Shown: positions 16,355 to 24,061 of the stretch, piece by piece | Numbering within the stretch: position 1 is the stretch's first letter | Layout of the letters: the number at the start of each line of letters is the position of its first letter | Origin: Acidobacteriaceae bacterium | Lineage (GTDB): Bacteria > Acidobacteriota > Terriglobia > Terriglobales > Acidobacteriaceae | NCBI GenBank assembly: GCA_003139795.1 | Contig: PLGM01000364.1 | Location: forward strand, 1 to 35,363 | Reading direction: 5' to 3' | DNA length: 35,363 nucleotides | Translations under genes and position numbers: made by a program | The notes under the pieces: generated by a model | Seen by the model: the letters and a program-made list of their open reading frames with translations, nothing else | The model's database searches: none | Told to the model about the DNA's origin: nothing

Positions 16355-17833
16355 ATGCGATGGTTTCGAATCCTCGCGGCGGGTTTGTGGGCAGCGGCTC
16401 TGGCCGGTGCGCCGGCCTGGCCGCAGACACAGCCCGCAGCCGCTCCCGGGGTCCCTGGCTCGACGCCGCTGGTGCTTGCCGGCGGCACGGTTGTGGACGT
16501 CAGCGACTGGGGCCACTCGGCACGAGACCTGCCGGATGCGATCGTGGTGGTGCGCGACGGGCGCATCGCCGACGTGGGCGCCCGCGGGGCCGTTTCCATC
16601 CCCAAAGGGGCGCGGGTGATCGACTGCACGGGCAAGTACCTGATCCCAGGACTGGTGGACGGCTTTGCCGGCACGAACTCGCAGGGCCAGGCCAATGCCA
16701 ATCTCTACATGGGCGTGACCACGGTGGTGGCGGCGAGCGACTACCGGCGCGGGTTGATCGATTTTGCCGCCAGTCCCGGCCCGCATCTTTACCTTGTTGA
16801 CTCGATCGGCACGACCGACAACTGGAGCCTTCTGGCCAAGCATACGGAGTGGGTCCTCAAGCTCAGGGAGGGCGCGCATCCGACCGAGTTGAGCCCCGAC
16901 GATACAGTTTTGCAGCTTACCGCCACCGCCCGGCTGGGGACGCGCGTGCTCCTGCTGCGCCGTAACCTGACCGCGGCCAACACGCAGTGGATCATTGCCC
17001 GCGCCCACCAGATGGGGCTGGTCACCTATGGGGAGTTCGTTTCCACGCCCTACGAAGTAGGCATCGATGCGGGTGTGGATGTGCTGCTGCACATGGGCCG
17101 CTATGAGCTGGGCGTGATCCCCGATGAGCTGCAGCGGCCGCTGGTGGACAGCTTTGAGGGTTCGGCCGCATACACGGCCTACGACTATGCGGAACGGCTG
17201 CCGCCCACCGATCAGCACCTGCGCGCCTACGCCAAGTTCCTGGCCACGCACCGGGCCGCGCTGATGCCCACTTTCAGCACCTATTTTCTGCAACTGCCGG
17301 GGCATCGGAACCTGTGGAAGGAGCCGGCCGCCGCGCTGCTTGATCCGGCCCACCTGTTCGATCCGCCGGATCGCGCCACCGGTGAACTGGTGTACCCGCT
17401 ATCGCCCTGGACCCGCCACTTGCCCGCGGTTGGGCAGCGCTACATGGAAGAAGGCCAGCGCAAGAAGGCCGAACAGTCCGCGCTGCGGCTGTGGCGCATC
17501 AACGAAACCATCTTTTCCGCCTTTCCGCACTACCTGGCGGCCTCGGGCGCGCCGGTTCAGGGTTCGATGCCCGGCATCGGCCTGCACACCGAGCTGGAGA
17601 TGCTGGTGCGGCTGGGGCTTTCCGCGCGCGAGGCGCTGGCCGCAGCCACCAACAACTACGCCATCCAGCTTGGCTGGAACGAACTGGGGCAGATTGCCCC
17701 CGGCCGCCGCGCCGATATCCTGGTGGTAGATGGCGATCCCACGACCAATATCTGGAACGCGCGCCGCATCTCCGGGCTGATCATGGACGGCAATGTGCTG
17801 GACCGGGAGGGGCTGCTGAACCTCAGGAAATGA
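16355..17833 (+). CDS. secreted amidohydrolase-family protein lacking the metal-binding motifs
   Basis: A 492-residue protein with a signal peptide (MRWFRILAAGLWAAALAG, cleavage near AWPQT). The fold is that of imidazolonepropionase-like amidohydrolases: LAGGTVVDVSD, VVVRDGRIADVG, KGARVIDCTGKYLIPGLVD, and at the C-terminus GIGLHTELEMLVRLGLSARE, ALAAATNNYAIQLGW and GQIAPGRRADILVVDGDP. However, the metal-binding His-x-His that should follow PGLVD is replaced by GFAGTN (residues 103-108), and the Asp normally found in the GTDA-type strand before the late GLH is absent (QGSMPGIG). It is therefore probably not a standard metallohydrolase. The ATG at 16355 is chosen because it starts the signal peptide; its ribosome-binding site is weak. 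Role unknown. Confidence 0.8.
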   Translation: MRWFRILAAGLWAAALAGAPAWPQTQPAAAPGVPGSTPLVLAGGTVVDVSDWGHSARDLPDAIVVVRDGRIADVGARGAVSIPKGARVIDCTGKYLIPGLVDGFAGTNSQGQANANLYMGVTTVVAASDYRRGLIDFAASPGPHLYLVDSIGTTDNWSLLAKHTEWVLKLREGAHPTELSPDDTVLQLTATARLGTRVLLLRRNLTAANTQWIIARAHQMGLVTYGEFVSTPYEVGIDAGVDVLLHMGRYELGVIPDELQRPLVDSFEGSAAYTAYDYAERLPPTDQHLRAYAKFLATHRAALMPTFSTYFLQLPGHRNLWKEPAAALLDPAHLFDPPDRATGELVYPLSPWTRHLPAVGQRYMEEGQRKKAEQSALRLWRINETIFSAFPHYLAASGAPVQGSMPGIGLHTELEMLVRLGLSAREALAAATNNYAIQLGWNELGQIAPGRRADILVVDGDPTTNIWNARRISGLIMDGNVLDREGLLNLRK

Positions 17834-17843
17834 TTGCTCGGCA

Positions 17844-18092
17844 TCACGCTCGTTTGGCTGCCTGCCGGGCCGCGACGGCAAGAATCTCCGGCAAGCGCTG
17901 TTGCCGGTGGGCGAAGGATTGGGCCAGCTTGCGCCGCACCAGCTGCGGCGGCCACTGTTGCGGGAGCCGCGATTGGGAGAACCAGCCGGCATCGTTTAAC
18001 GTATCGATAGGAGCCCGCTTGTGATTGGGCGCCGCAAGGCAGAGGAAATCATCGACTCCGAATCGAAAAGCTCGAACCCGGATCCTGGTCCG
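17844..18092 (-). pseudogene. start-less open frame antisense to the DUF2127 gene start
   Basis: On the minus strand 82 codons are open, ending at TGA (complement of 17844-17846). They read like real protein in the lower half: DAGWFSQSRLPQQWPPQLVR, KLAQSFAHRQQRLPEIL, AARQAAKRA. There is no ATG, GTG or TTG start and no recognised family. It may be the tail of a lost gene overrun by the DUF2127 gene. Low confidence. Confidence 0.2.
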
Positions 18093-18581
18093 CTAACGGG
18101 TCCGCGCCAGGGCCACAACCGGTGGCTGGTTCTCATTGCGGTGTTCAAGCTGGCCCAGGCACTGCTATTCATCGCCATCGGCGTGGGAGCGCTGCGCCTG
18201 GTGCACAAGGACATCGGCGATATGCTGGCGCGACTGGCCCACCACCTGCGCTTCAGCCCGGAGTCGCGCTTCGTCGACTTCGTCCTGGGCAGGGCCTCGA
18301 TCGTCAATGACCGGCTGCTGCGCAGGATCAGCGCGGCCGTCTTCTCGTATGCCGCGCTCGGAATGGTGGAGGGAATCGGCCTGTATCTGGAGAAGGCCTG
18401 GGCCGAGTACCTGACGCTGGGAATTACCGCTTCCTTCCTGCCCTGGGAGATCTTCGAGGTAATCCGCAGACATACGCCGATCCGGGCGGGCCTGCTGGTA
18501 GTCAACGCGCTGGTTTTTCTTTACCTGCTGAAGCTGGTGGTAGAGCGCGGGAGACAGGTGCAGAAACCCGAAATTGTGTAA
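18021..18581 (+). CDS. DUF2127 domain-containing membrane protein
   Basis: A 186-residue inner-membrane protein. After a polar N-terminal tail (1-33) come about four hydrophobic segments: WLVLIAVFKLAQALLFIAIG (~35-55), a segment around ISAAVFSYAALGMVEGIGLY, one around YLTLGITASFLPWEIFEVI, and LLVVNALVFLYLLKLVV. The patterns FKLAQALLFIAIGVGALRL, SRFVDFVLGR, EKAWAEYLT, PWEIFEVIRR and TPIRAGLLVVNALVFLYL are characteristic of DUF2127. The function of this family is not established. The start is a GTG at 18021 with AGGAG (18009-18013) 7 nt upstream. It lies between the amidohydrolase-like gene and the long mraZ upstream region and is probably expressed separately from dcw. Confidence 0.82.
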   Translation: MIGRRKAEEIIDSESKSSNPDPGPLTGPRQGHNRWLVLIAVFKLAQALLFIAIGVGALRLVHKDIGDMLARLAHHLRFSPESRFVDFVLGRASIVNDRLLRRISAAVFSYAALGMVEGIGLYLEKAWAEYLTLGITASFLPWEIFEVIRRHTPIRAGLLVVNALVFLYLLKLVVERGRQVQKPEIV

Positions 18582-18809
18582 GCTGCACGGGTGGAATTGG
18601 TCACAGCGCAATCAGGGTTCCCGGCGAGCGATCAGGCGGAAGGCGCCTGTTTTCGCTTTTTGTTCACCTATCATGTCCCGCCGGTCCTGTCCAGTAGTGG
18701 AACCAAAGCGGTAAACACTACATCTTGTGGTGGTCGAAGTTTTTTAGTCTATTAGACGAATTTCCCACACTTACCCTCAAACTCCCCTGCTTCAGCGCGT
18801 TTTTTTTCT

Positions 18810-18837
18810 TTGCGTGGGTCAGAAACGGCTGTAGTAT
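18810..18837 (+). promoter_or_regulatory. probable mraZ (dcw) promoter
   Basis: TTGCGT (18810-18815) and TAGTAT (18832-18837) are separated by 16 nt, immediately upstream of the MraZ repeats. A run of eight T (18801 onward) precedes the -35. The rest of the 510-bp gap 18582-19091 shows no gene; it is a long 5' leader (~240 nt) for mraZ. Confidence 0.45.
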
Positions 18838-18844
18838 CGCTCTT

Positions 18845-18879
18845 GTGGGGCAAAGTGGAGCCAAGTGGTACAAAGTGGG
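18845..18879 (+). promoter_or_regulatory. MraZ operator: four 10-bp direct repeats
   Basis: GTGG(G/A/T) occurs at 18845, 18855, 18865 and 18875, exactly 10 bp apart, with spacers such as GCAAA and GCCAA. Known MraZ-binding regions are 3-4 direct repeats of a GTGGG-type pentamer at 10-bp spacing upstream of mraZ, so this is the autoregulatory site. It lies just downstream of the predicted -10, which suits repression of transcription start or escape. Confidence 0.82.
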
Positions 18880-19091
18880 ATCAGGAGAAGTTCAGCAAAA
18901 TCCAAGTCCACCAGAGCCGCTGAACCGATCCGAAGCAATTCTACTCCCATTTCAATCTCTCCACGGGGCTTCCGGGGCGCCAAAAACGGCCGGGGAATCA
19001 GCCTGGCTAACGGGGACAGGGAAGTTCAGGGCAGGGAACCAGCCGTGGCACGAGATCTGGAATCAGCCGCGGGCAGGCAAGGGGCAAGACG

Positions 19092-19541
19092 GTGTTTCGC
19101 GGAAACCATCCGGCGAAGGTCGATGAGAAGGGGAGACTGAAGGTCCCGTCTGCGTTCAAGCAGTTGCTGGATGCGGCCAACGTCACCCAGTTCTACATCA
19201 CCTCGACGGATGGAAAGAGCGCCCAGGTGTGGCCGTTGCCGGAGTGGGAGAGGCAGGAAAAGCTGCTGGCGGACTACAGCACCATGGACGACGCGGTGGA
19301 AAAGTACCTGAACCTGACCAGCTACTACGGCCAGCAAGTGGAGATTGACAGCCAGGCGCGGGTGTTGCTGCCCCAGATTCTGCGCGAAAAGGCCAGGCTG
19401 AACGCAGAAGTTTCGGTATTCGGGAAGCTGATCTATCTGGAAGTTCAAAACGAGCAGGAATTCGAACAGCGTTTGCCGGCCTTCGAAATGACGCCGGAGG
19501 AGCGCAAGTCGGTGGCGGCGATTACCCGCCGGAATGGTTGA
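19092..19541 (+). CDS. mraZ: transcriptional regulator MraZ
   Basis: A 149-residue DNA-binding protein, the conserved first gene of dcw clusters, which forms a ring oligomer and regulates its own operon. It has two SpoVT/AbrB-like swapped-hairpin domains, each with the DxxxR mark: KVDEKGRLKVP (about residues 9-19) and EIDSQARVLLP (about 86-96). Length is normal. The start is a GTG at 19092, giving the standard N-terminus MFRGNHPAKVDEKG; an AGGGGC-like site lies upstream. The stop TGA (19539-19541) is 26 nt before rsmH. The matching repeat operator is at 18845-18879. Confidence 0.93.
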   Translation: MFRGNHPAKVDEKGRLKVPSAFKQLLDAANVTQFYITSTDGKSAQVWPLPEWERQEKLLADYSTMDDAVEKYLNLTSYYGQQVEIDSQARVLLPQILREKARLNAEVSVFGKLIYLEVQNEQEFEQRLPAFEMTPEERKSVAAITRRNG

Positions 19542-19567
19542 ACCGCAAGACCCCCCAGGGGGAGCGC

Positions 19568-20479
19568 ATGACGAAGCCGACTGAACGCCATGTGCCAGTT
19601 CTTTTCGAAGAAGCGATTGGTTTTCTCAGGGTGCGCGCAGGCGGAACGTATGTGGACTGCACGCTGGGGTTGGCAGGGCACGCCGCGGAGATAGTGAGGC
19701 TGCTGGGGCCTGCGGGTCGCCTGATCGGATTTGACCGGGACCCCGAGGCGTTCGCTCTTGCCAAGGCCAGGCTGGACCGGGTTTGCGAAGAGCTGGGCAG
19801 CCAGGCGCCGCAAGCGACGCTGGTGGGCGAGGCCTTCAGTTCCATTGAGCAGCACGTAAAGCCGGCATCGGTGGATGGTTTGCTGGCCGACTTTGGGGTC
19901 AGCAGCCTGCAGTTCGACGAGGCGCACAGGGGATTCAGTTTTCAGGCGGATGGGCCGCTGGATATGCGCATGGATACGCGCTCCGGGCCAACCGCCGCAC
20001 AGGTGGTAAACGAGGCGAGCGAGCGCGAGCTGGCAAACCTCATTTACGAATACGGAGAGGATAGGAGGTCGCGGAGAATCGCCAGAGCCATTGTTCGCGG
20101 GCGGCCGTTGACGACGACCGGGGAACTTGCCCGAATCGTCGCCGCAACCGCCCCGACAATGAAAAGCGAGCGCATTCATCCGGCGACCAGAACCTTTCAA
20201 GCTCTCCGTATCTACGTAAATCGCGAGCTGGACGAGATTCGGGCGTTGCTGGAGGCCGCACCCAGGTTGCTCAAGCCCTCCGCAAGGCTGGCCGTCATCA
20301 GCTTTCATTCGCTGGAAGATCGGATCGCAAAGGACAGTCTGCGGGAAGGCGCGCAGAAGGGAATCTGGGAGATTCTGACCAGGAAGCCGGTCACGGCCGG
20401 CGAAGAAGAGATGGAGCGCAACCCCCGTTCGCGGAGCGCGAAGCTGAGGGCGGCGGAGAGGACAGCTTCTCGCTTCTAG
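19568..20479 (+). CDS. rsmH: 16S rRNA (cytosine(1402)-N(4))-methyltransferase RsmH
   Basis: A 303-residue SAM-dependent methyltransferase that modifies C1402 in the ribosomal P site (old name mraW). Family marks are RHVPVLFEEAI, the SAM loop YVDCTLGLAGHA (residues ~28-39), DGLLADFGVSSLQFD, RGFSF, HPATRTFQALRIYVNRELDE and VISFHSLEDRIAK, with the C-terminal NPRSRSAKLRAAER. The frame extends to a TTG at 19538, but the ATG at 19568 has a strong AGGGGGAG just upstream and gives the normal N-terminus. The last four codons and the stop TAG are made of 7-bp repeat units of the downstream element, so the extreme C-terminus (TASRF) is repeat-encoded. Confidence 0.93.
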   Translation: MTKPTERHVPVLFEEAIGFLRVRAGGTYVDCTLGLAGHAAEIVRLLGPAGRLIGFDRDPEAFALAKARLDRVCEELGSQAPQATLVGEAFSSIEQHVKPASVDGLLADFGVSSLQFDEAHRGFSFQADGPLDMRMDTRSGPTAAQVVNEASERELANLIYEYGEDRRSRRIARAIVRGRPLTTTGELARIVAATAPTMKSERIHPATRTFQALRIYVNRELDEIRALLEAAPRLLKPSARLAVISFHSLEDRIAKDSLREGAQKGIWEILTRKPVTAGEEEMERNPRSRSAKLRAAERTASRF

Positions 20480-20626
20480 CTACTAGCTTTGAAGCGGGGT
20501 GACGAGGTTTTTGGCGAACGGCTGGCAGTTAAATCGGGAAGGTGAAAAGAGCAAGCTTCAGGCGGGCTGAGCTAGAAGCTAGTAGCTAGAAGCTAGAAGC
20601 TAGAAGCTAGAAGCTAGAAGCTAGCA
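20465..20626. repeat. heptad-repeat hairpin element I (rsmH-ftsL)
   Basis: Left arm: units GCTTCTC, GCTTCTA, GCTACTA, GCTTTGA (20465-20492). Right arm: eight units at 20571-20626, GCTAGAA six times plus GCTAGTA and GCTAGCA. The right-arm unit is the reverse complement, in rotated phase, of the left-arm unit; for instance 20474-20488 is the exact reverse complement of 20577-20591 (15 bp). The core between arms is 78 nt (20493-20570). The left arm overlaps the 3' end of rsmH. The right arm ends 4 nt before the ftsL ribosome-binding GGGAGG. Confidence 0.85.
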
Positions 20627-20642
20627 GCTCGGGAGGTTAACC

Positions 20643-21149
20643 ATGGCGGCATGCGCGACAACATATTTTGAAGCCGGCCGCGGGCTGGGCGCTCGGGACC
20701 GGGAGCGGAACGCGGAGCTGATGGCTCAGCAGCCACGGCGCAGGCGGGGCGTGCGCACGCCGGAGTTCTACTTTGCCAGGCACTTTGACAATTCGCGGCT
20801 GGTGAAGGCGCCGGACCCGGTGCGGGTGCGCGAGATGCGCGTGTTTACCGCGGCGATCGCGGTGCTGTTCACGCTGGTGATGATCTATGGCTTGCAGCAC
20901 TTCTATGCCATCGAGGGCGGTTACCGTGTGGAGTCGGAGAAGCAGGCGGTGGACCAATTGCGCGAAGAGAACCGCCAGTTGCGGCTGACCGAGGCACAGC
21001 TTACGCAGCCGGGCCGGATCGACCAAATGGCCCGCCAACTGGGTCTTGCGGAACCGCAGCCGGGCCAGGTGATTCATCCCAGTGCCCGTCCCGACGCCGC
21101 GACTCCAGCCATTGCCCAGGTGACACCGCCGGCGCAGGCCGCGCAATAG
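20643..21149 (+). CDS. ftsL: cell division protein FtsL-like
   Basis: A 168-residue bitopic membrane protein in the position of ftsL. A basic cytoplasmic N-terminus (1-66, with RRRR near 32-35) is followed by one membrane span (about 67-89, VFTAAIAVLFTLVMIYGL), a leucine-zipper-like periplasmic coiled coil (about 95-122, QLREENRQLRLTEAQL) and the typical IDQMARQLGLAEPQPGQVI segment. In other bacteria FtsL with FtsB and FtsQ activates FtsW-FtsI at the septum. Sequence conservation is always weak in this family, so the call rests on topology, the RIDQxARQLGL motif and location. The Pro/Ala-rich C-terminus is longer than usual. The start at 20643 has GGGAGG with a 6-nt spacer. The gene is flanked on both sides by heptad-repeat elements. 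Confidence 0.82.
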   Translation: MAACATTYFEAGRGLGARDRERNAELMAQQPRRRRGVRTPEFYFARHFDNSRLVKAPDPVRVREMRVFTAAIAVLFTLVMIYGLQHFYAIEGGYRVESEKQAVDQLREENRQLRLTEAQLTQPGRIDQMARQLGLAEPQPGQVIHPSARPDAATPAIAQVTPPAQAAQ

Positions 21150-21160
21150 GCAGAAGGACG

Positions 21161-21350
21161 GCTGCCAGCCGCCAGCTTCCAGCTATCAGCTTTGTAGCGC
21201 GAGCAATGAGAGTCAGGGCTCCCATCGGCAGTTTTATAAGTCAGGACAGAAGGCGATTAGCAAGCTGGATGCGGCTGGGAGTTAGGAGTTAGGAGCCAGA
21301 AGTTATGAGTTAGAAGTTATAAGCTGGAAGCTAGCATCTAGCATCCAGCA
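21161..21350. repeat. heptad-repeat hairpin element II (ftsL-ftsI)
   Basis: Left arm: GCTGCCA, GCCGCCA, GCTTCCA, GCTATCA, GCTTTGT (21161-21195). Right arm: eleven degenerate 7-bp units from 21274 to 21350, including GTTAGGA twice, GTTAGAA, GCTGGAA and GCTAGCA. The core is 78 nt (21196-21273), the same length as in element I, and carries GGCAGTT at the same core position (32-38). The element begins 12 nt after the ftsL stop and ends 40 nt before ftsI. Confidence 0.8.
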
Positions 21351-21389
21351 AGTGGACGCGGAGCAATTCAAGTCTCGGAGCAATTCCCC

Positions 21390-23705
21390 ATGCAGGCAGC
21401 CCTTCAAGCCAACCGGAACCGCACCAAGGCGGCGCGGGCCATCCCTCCTCTGAAGCGGGCGCGCTTCTGGCTGATCTGCCTGTTCTTTCTGGTGTGGGCG
21501 GTGGCGATTGGCGGCCGCCTGTTCTGGCTGCAGGTGGTGCGCCACCAGGAGTTCGTGGAGCGCGCCCAAAGGCAGCAGCAGCGAACTTTTGAGGTAGCTC
21601 CCCGCCGCGGCGTGCTCTACGACCGCAACCTGCACGAGCTGGCCATGACGGTGCAGGCGGACTCCTTCTACGCCGTGCCCACCGAGATCGACGACAAGCA
21701 GACGGCGGCGCACGCGCTGGCCGCGCTGGTGCACACCGACCCCGACGATGCACTGACCACCGAGGAGCAGATTGCCGAACGGCTGGCCAACGGTCATGCC
21801 TTTGCGTGGGTGGCACGGAGGGTCACGTCCGAGGTTGCCTCGCGCGTCAAGGGGCTTCCGATCAAGGGAATCTACTCCCAGAAGGAGTTTCAGCGCTTTT
21901 ATCCGGACAACGAGATCGCGGCGCAGGTGCTGGGCTATGTGGGCGCGGACGATAACGGGCTGGGCGGCCTGGAGCAGAAATACGAGCCGCAATTGCACGG
22001 CGCTCCGGGCCGCATGTACACGGCCATGGATGCGCGGCGCAAGGTATTGGGATCCAGCGAGGCCGAGCCGGAGCCGGGCCAGAACCTGGTGCTGACCGTC
22101 GACGAGAACATCCAGTTCCTGGCCGAGCGGGCGCTGGACCACGCCATGGAGCGGACCCAGGCGGCCAACGGCACGGTGGTGGTGCAGGACGTGCATACGG
22201 GCCAGATTCTGGCGTTGGCCATCCGCCCCACGTTCAATCCCAACCTGGCCCGCAAGACCACGCCGGGGCTGTTGCGCAACCACGCCGTGAGCGACGTCTA
22301 CGAGCCGGGTTCGGTGTTCAAGCTGGTCACCTATTCGGCGGCGCTGGAGCAGAAGGTTGCTTCGCCGGACGACAAGATCGACTGCCAGGGCGGGCAGATC
22401 ACGCTGGCCGGGCGCGTGATCCACGACGATAAGTCGGACCACTATGGGGTCATCACGGTGCATGAGGCGCTGGAGCATTCGAGCGACGTGGCCGCCGTCA
22501 AACTGGCGCTGAAAGTCGGCCCGGAGCACTTTTACCAATTCATACGCGATTTCGGCTTTGGCAGCCGCACCGGCACGGAACTGCCCGGCGAGACGCGCGG
22601 TCTGCTGCAGCCGGTAAAGAAGTGGGGTGCAACGTCGATCGGGTCGATTGCCATCGGGCAGGAGGTAGGCGTGACGCCGCTGCAACTTGTGTCGATGGTT
22701 TCCACCATCGCCAACGGAGGCATTTACCTGCCGCCGCACGTGCTGATGCCGGGCCAGGTGGGCGCCGGCGCCAACGGCCAGCACGGAGCAAGCCCGTTGC
22801 AACCGGAGCCGTTCAAGCCGGGCGGCGATTTGCCCAATCCGCTGCCGGCGGGCGCGCACCGCGTTCTCTCCACGCTGACCGCGGCCGAGATGCGCAAGAT
22901 GATGGAGGGCGTGGTGCTCTACGGCACCGGCAGGCAGGCGCAGCTCAACGGCTACTCCTCGGGCGGCAAGACCGGCACCGCGCAGAAGATCGATCCGGTC
23001 ACGCGCACCTACTCGAAGACCATGCACGTGGCCTCGTTTGCCGGCATCGCGCCGGTGAACAATCCGGTTATCGCGGTGGCCGTGGTGATGGACAACCCCA
23101 AGGGAGCCTACTACGGCGCCAGCGTCTCGGCGCCGGTGTTTGCCGAGGTGGCGCAGCAGGTGCTTGAGTATCTGGGCGTGCCGCACGATATCGAAGTCCA
23201 CGCGCCGCGCGTCAAGTCCCAGGCCGATGCGCTGGTTGCGGAAGACGACGCGCACGCGCAGGGCGAGGACATCAATACTCTGTTTGCCGCGATCAACGAT
23301 CTGCCCAGCGACGATCCGTTGCGCGCGGGGTCAGACCAGGCTGGGAGCGCAGGCCAGGCGGCCACGCAGCCCGCGCAGCAATCTCAGGCGCAGGCCACCG
23401 GTCTGGCCGCGGACGCCAAAGCCAGTCAGGGCGGCGCGCAGGCCGTTTCCGCGGCGGCGCAACCCTCCCCGCAGCCGGCAAAGGCCTTCGAGCAAAAGAC
23501 ATCGCTGGCGGTCATGGTTCCCGATGCCAGGCAACTGCGCGTTCCTACGCTGGTCGGACTGCCGCTGCGCAAGGTCATCGAGCAGGCAGCCGCGGCGGGC
23601 CTTGAGGTGCGCATCGCCGGCAACGGCACAGTGCGGGAACAGGCTCCCGCCGCGGGCACGATGGTTGCGTCCGGAACGCAGATCGTGGTGCGCTGCGGGC
23701 GGTGA
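21390..23705 (+). CDS. ftsI: penicillin-binding protein 3 / FtsI transpeptidase with PASTA domain
   Basis: A 771-residue septal peptidoglycan D,D-transpeptidase (class B PBP). Short cytoplasmic tail, one membrane anchor (~25-45), PBP dimerisation domain (~70-220), transpeptidase domain (~230-595), Ala/Gln-rich linker (~640-700) and a single C-terminal PASTA domain (~710-770). Active-site motifs: SVFK with nucleophile S308 (in YEPGSVFKLV), SSD at 364-366 in place of the usual S-x-N, and KTG at 527-529 (GGKTGTAQK). The Asp in the second motif is unusual but occurs in a conserved setting (HSSDVAAVKLA). The ATG at 21390 follows GGAG with a 9-nt spacer. The last ~113 bp of the gene are duplicated 1158 bp downstream, flanking a toxin-antitoxin-like pair. 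Confidence 0.92.
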   Translation: MQAALQANRNRTKAARAIPPLKRARFWLICLFFLVWAVAIGGRLFWLQVVRHQEFVERAQRQQQRTFEVAPRRGVLYDRNLHELAMTVQADSFYAVPTEIDDKQTAAHALAALVHTDPDDALTTEEQIAERLANGHAFAWVARRVTSEVASRVKGLPIKGIYSQKEFQRFYPDNEIAAQVLGYVGADDNGLGGLEQKYEPQLHGAPGRMYTAMDARRKVLGSSEAEPEPGQNLVLTVDENIQFLAERALDHAMERTQAANGTVVVQDVHTGQILALAIRPTFNPNLARKTTPGLLRNHAVSDVYEPGSVFKLVTYSAALEQKVASPDDKIDCQGGQITLAGRVIHDDKSDHYGVITVHEALEHSSDVAAVKLALKVGPEHFYQFIRDFGFGSRTGTELPGETRGLLQPVKKWGATSIGSIAIGQEVGVTPLQLVSMVSTIANGGIYLPPHVLMPGQVGAGANGQHGASPLQPEPFKPGGDLPNPLPAGAHRVLSTLTAAEMRKMMEGVVLYGTGRQAQLNGYSSGGKTGTAQKIDPVTRTYSKTMHVASFAGIAPVNNPVIAVAVVMDNPKGAYYGASVSAPVFAEVAQQVLEYLGVPHDIEVHAPRVKSQADALVAEDDAHAQGEDINTLFAAINDLPSDDPLRAGSDQAGSAGQAATQPAQQSQAQATGLAADAKASQGGAQAVSAAAQPSPQPAKAFEQKTSLAVMVPDARQLRVPTLVGLPLRKVIEQAAAAGLEVRIAGNGTVREQAPAAGTMVASGTQIVVRCGR

Positions 23706-23709
23706 GGCA
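23589..23709 (+). repeat. 121-bp direct repeat, copy 1 (inside ftsI 3' end)
   Basis: This block, covering the last 39 codons of ftsI including the stop plus 4 nt, recurs at 24747-24867 with five substitutions and no gaps (offset 1158). It is the functional copy because it is continuous with ftsI. Confidence 0.9.
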
Positions 23710-23830
23710 GACTTACCATCGAATAACCTCATGAAAGAACGTCAAAACCGCAATATCACGACTTTCCGTTTGTGATAAGTTTTGTGTGATTGTCAACGTG
23801 CGCAACAGGCATTTTTGGGAAGGGTGAACC

Positions 23831-24061
23831 ATGTTGCATCGGCACCTGAATGACGGGGTGGGATATATCCTGCCCGCAATCGACGATGTGATCGACCGCG
23901 GCAAGCGGAAGGATTGGGCTCAGTTGCGTTCCGCTGCCCTTGAAGACCGCGCCATCATGGAGAAAATCCTTCGCGTCGCTCTGGCACACGCTCAGGATCC
24001 CTATGCGCAGCGGTATCACTTCTGGAGGCACTATGCCGAACAGCACCTCAGACTTACCTGA
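23831..24061 (+). CDS. small protein, putative antitoxin/partner of the AbiEii-like toxin
   Basis: A 76-residue hypothetical protein, not matched to a named family. It is mostly helical by inspection and amphipathic, with DDVIDRGKRKDWAQLRSAAL and RVALAHAQDPYAQRYHFWRH. It contains no recognised DNA-binding helix-turn-helix. It overlaps the nucleotidyltransferase gene by 29 nt and precedes it, the usual order for antitoxin then toxin, hence the suggested role. The ATG at 23831 has an AAGGG site about 6 nt upstream. The 125 bp before it (after ftsI) are AT-rich and could hold a private promoter. It may instead be an auxiliary subunit; the assignment is inference from context. Confidence 0.6.
   Translation: MLHRHLNDGVGYILPAIDDVIDRGKRKDWAQLRSAALEDRAIMEKILRVALAHAQDPYAQRYHFWRHYAEQHLRLT

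Noticed and set aside
20571-20626. CRISPR-like array
   Set aside because: Units are 7 bp with no spacers, so this is a tandem repeat and not a CRISPR.
21303-23255. 650-codon minus-strand frame
   Set aside because: Antisense shadow of ftsI; Arg/His/Leu-rich without motifs.
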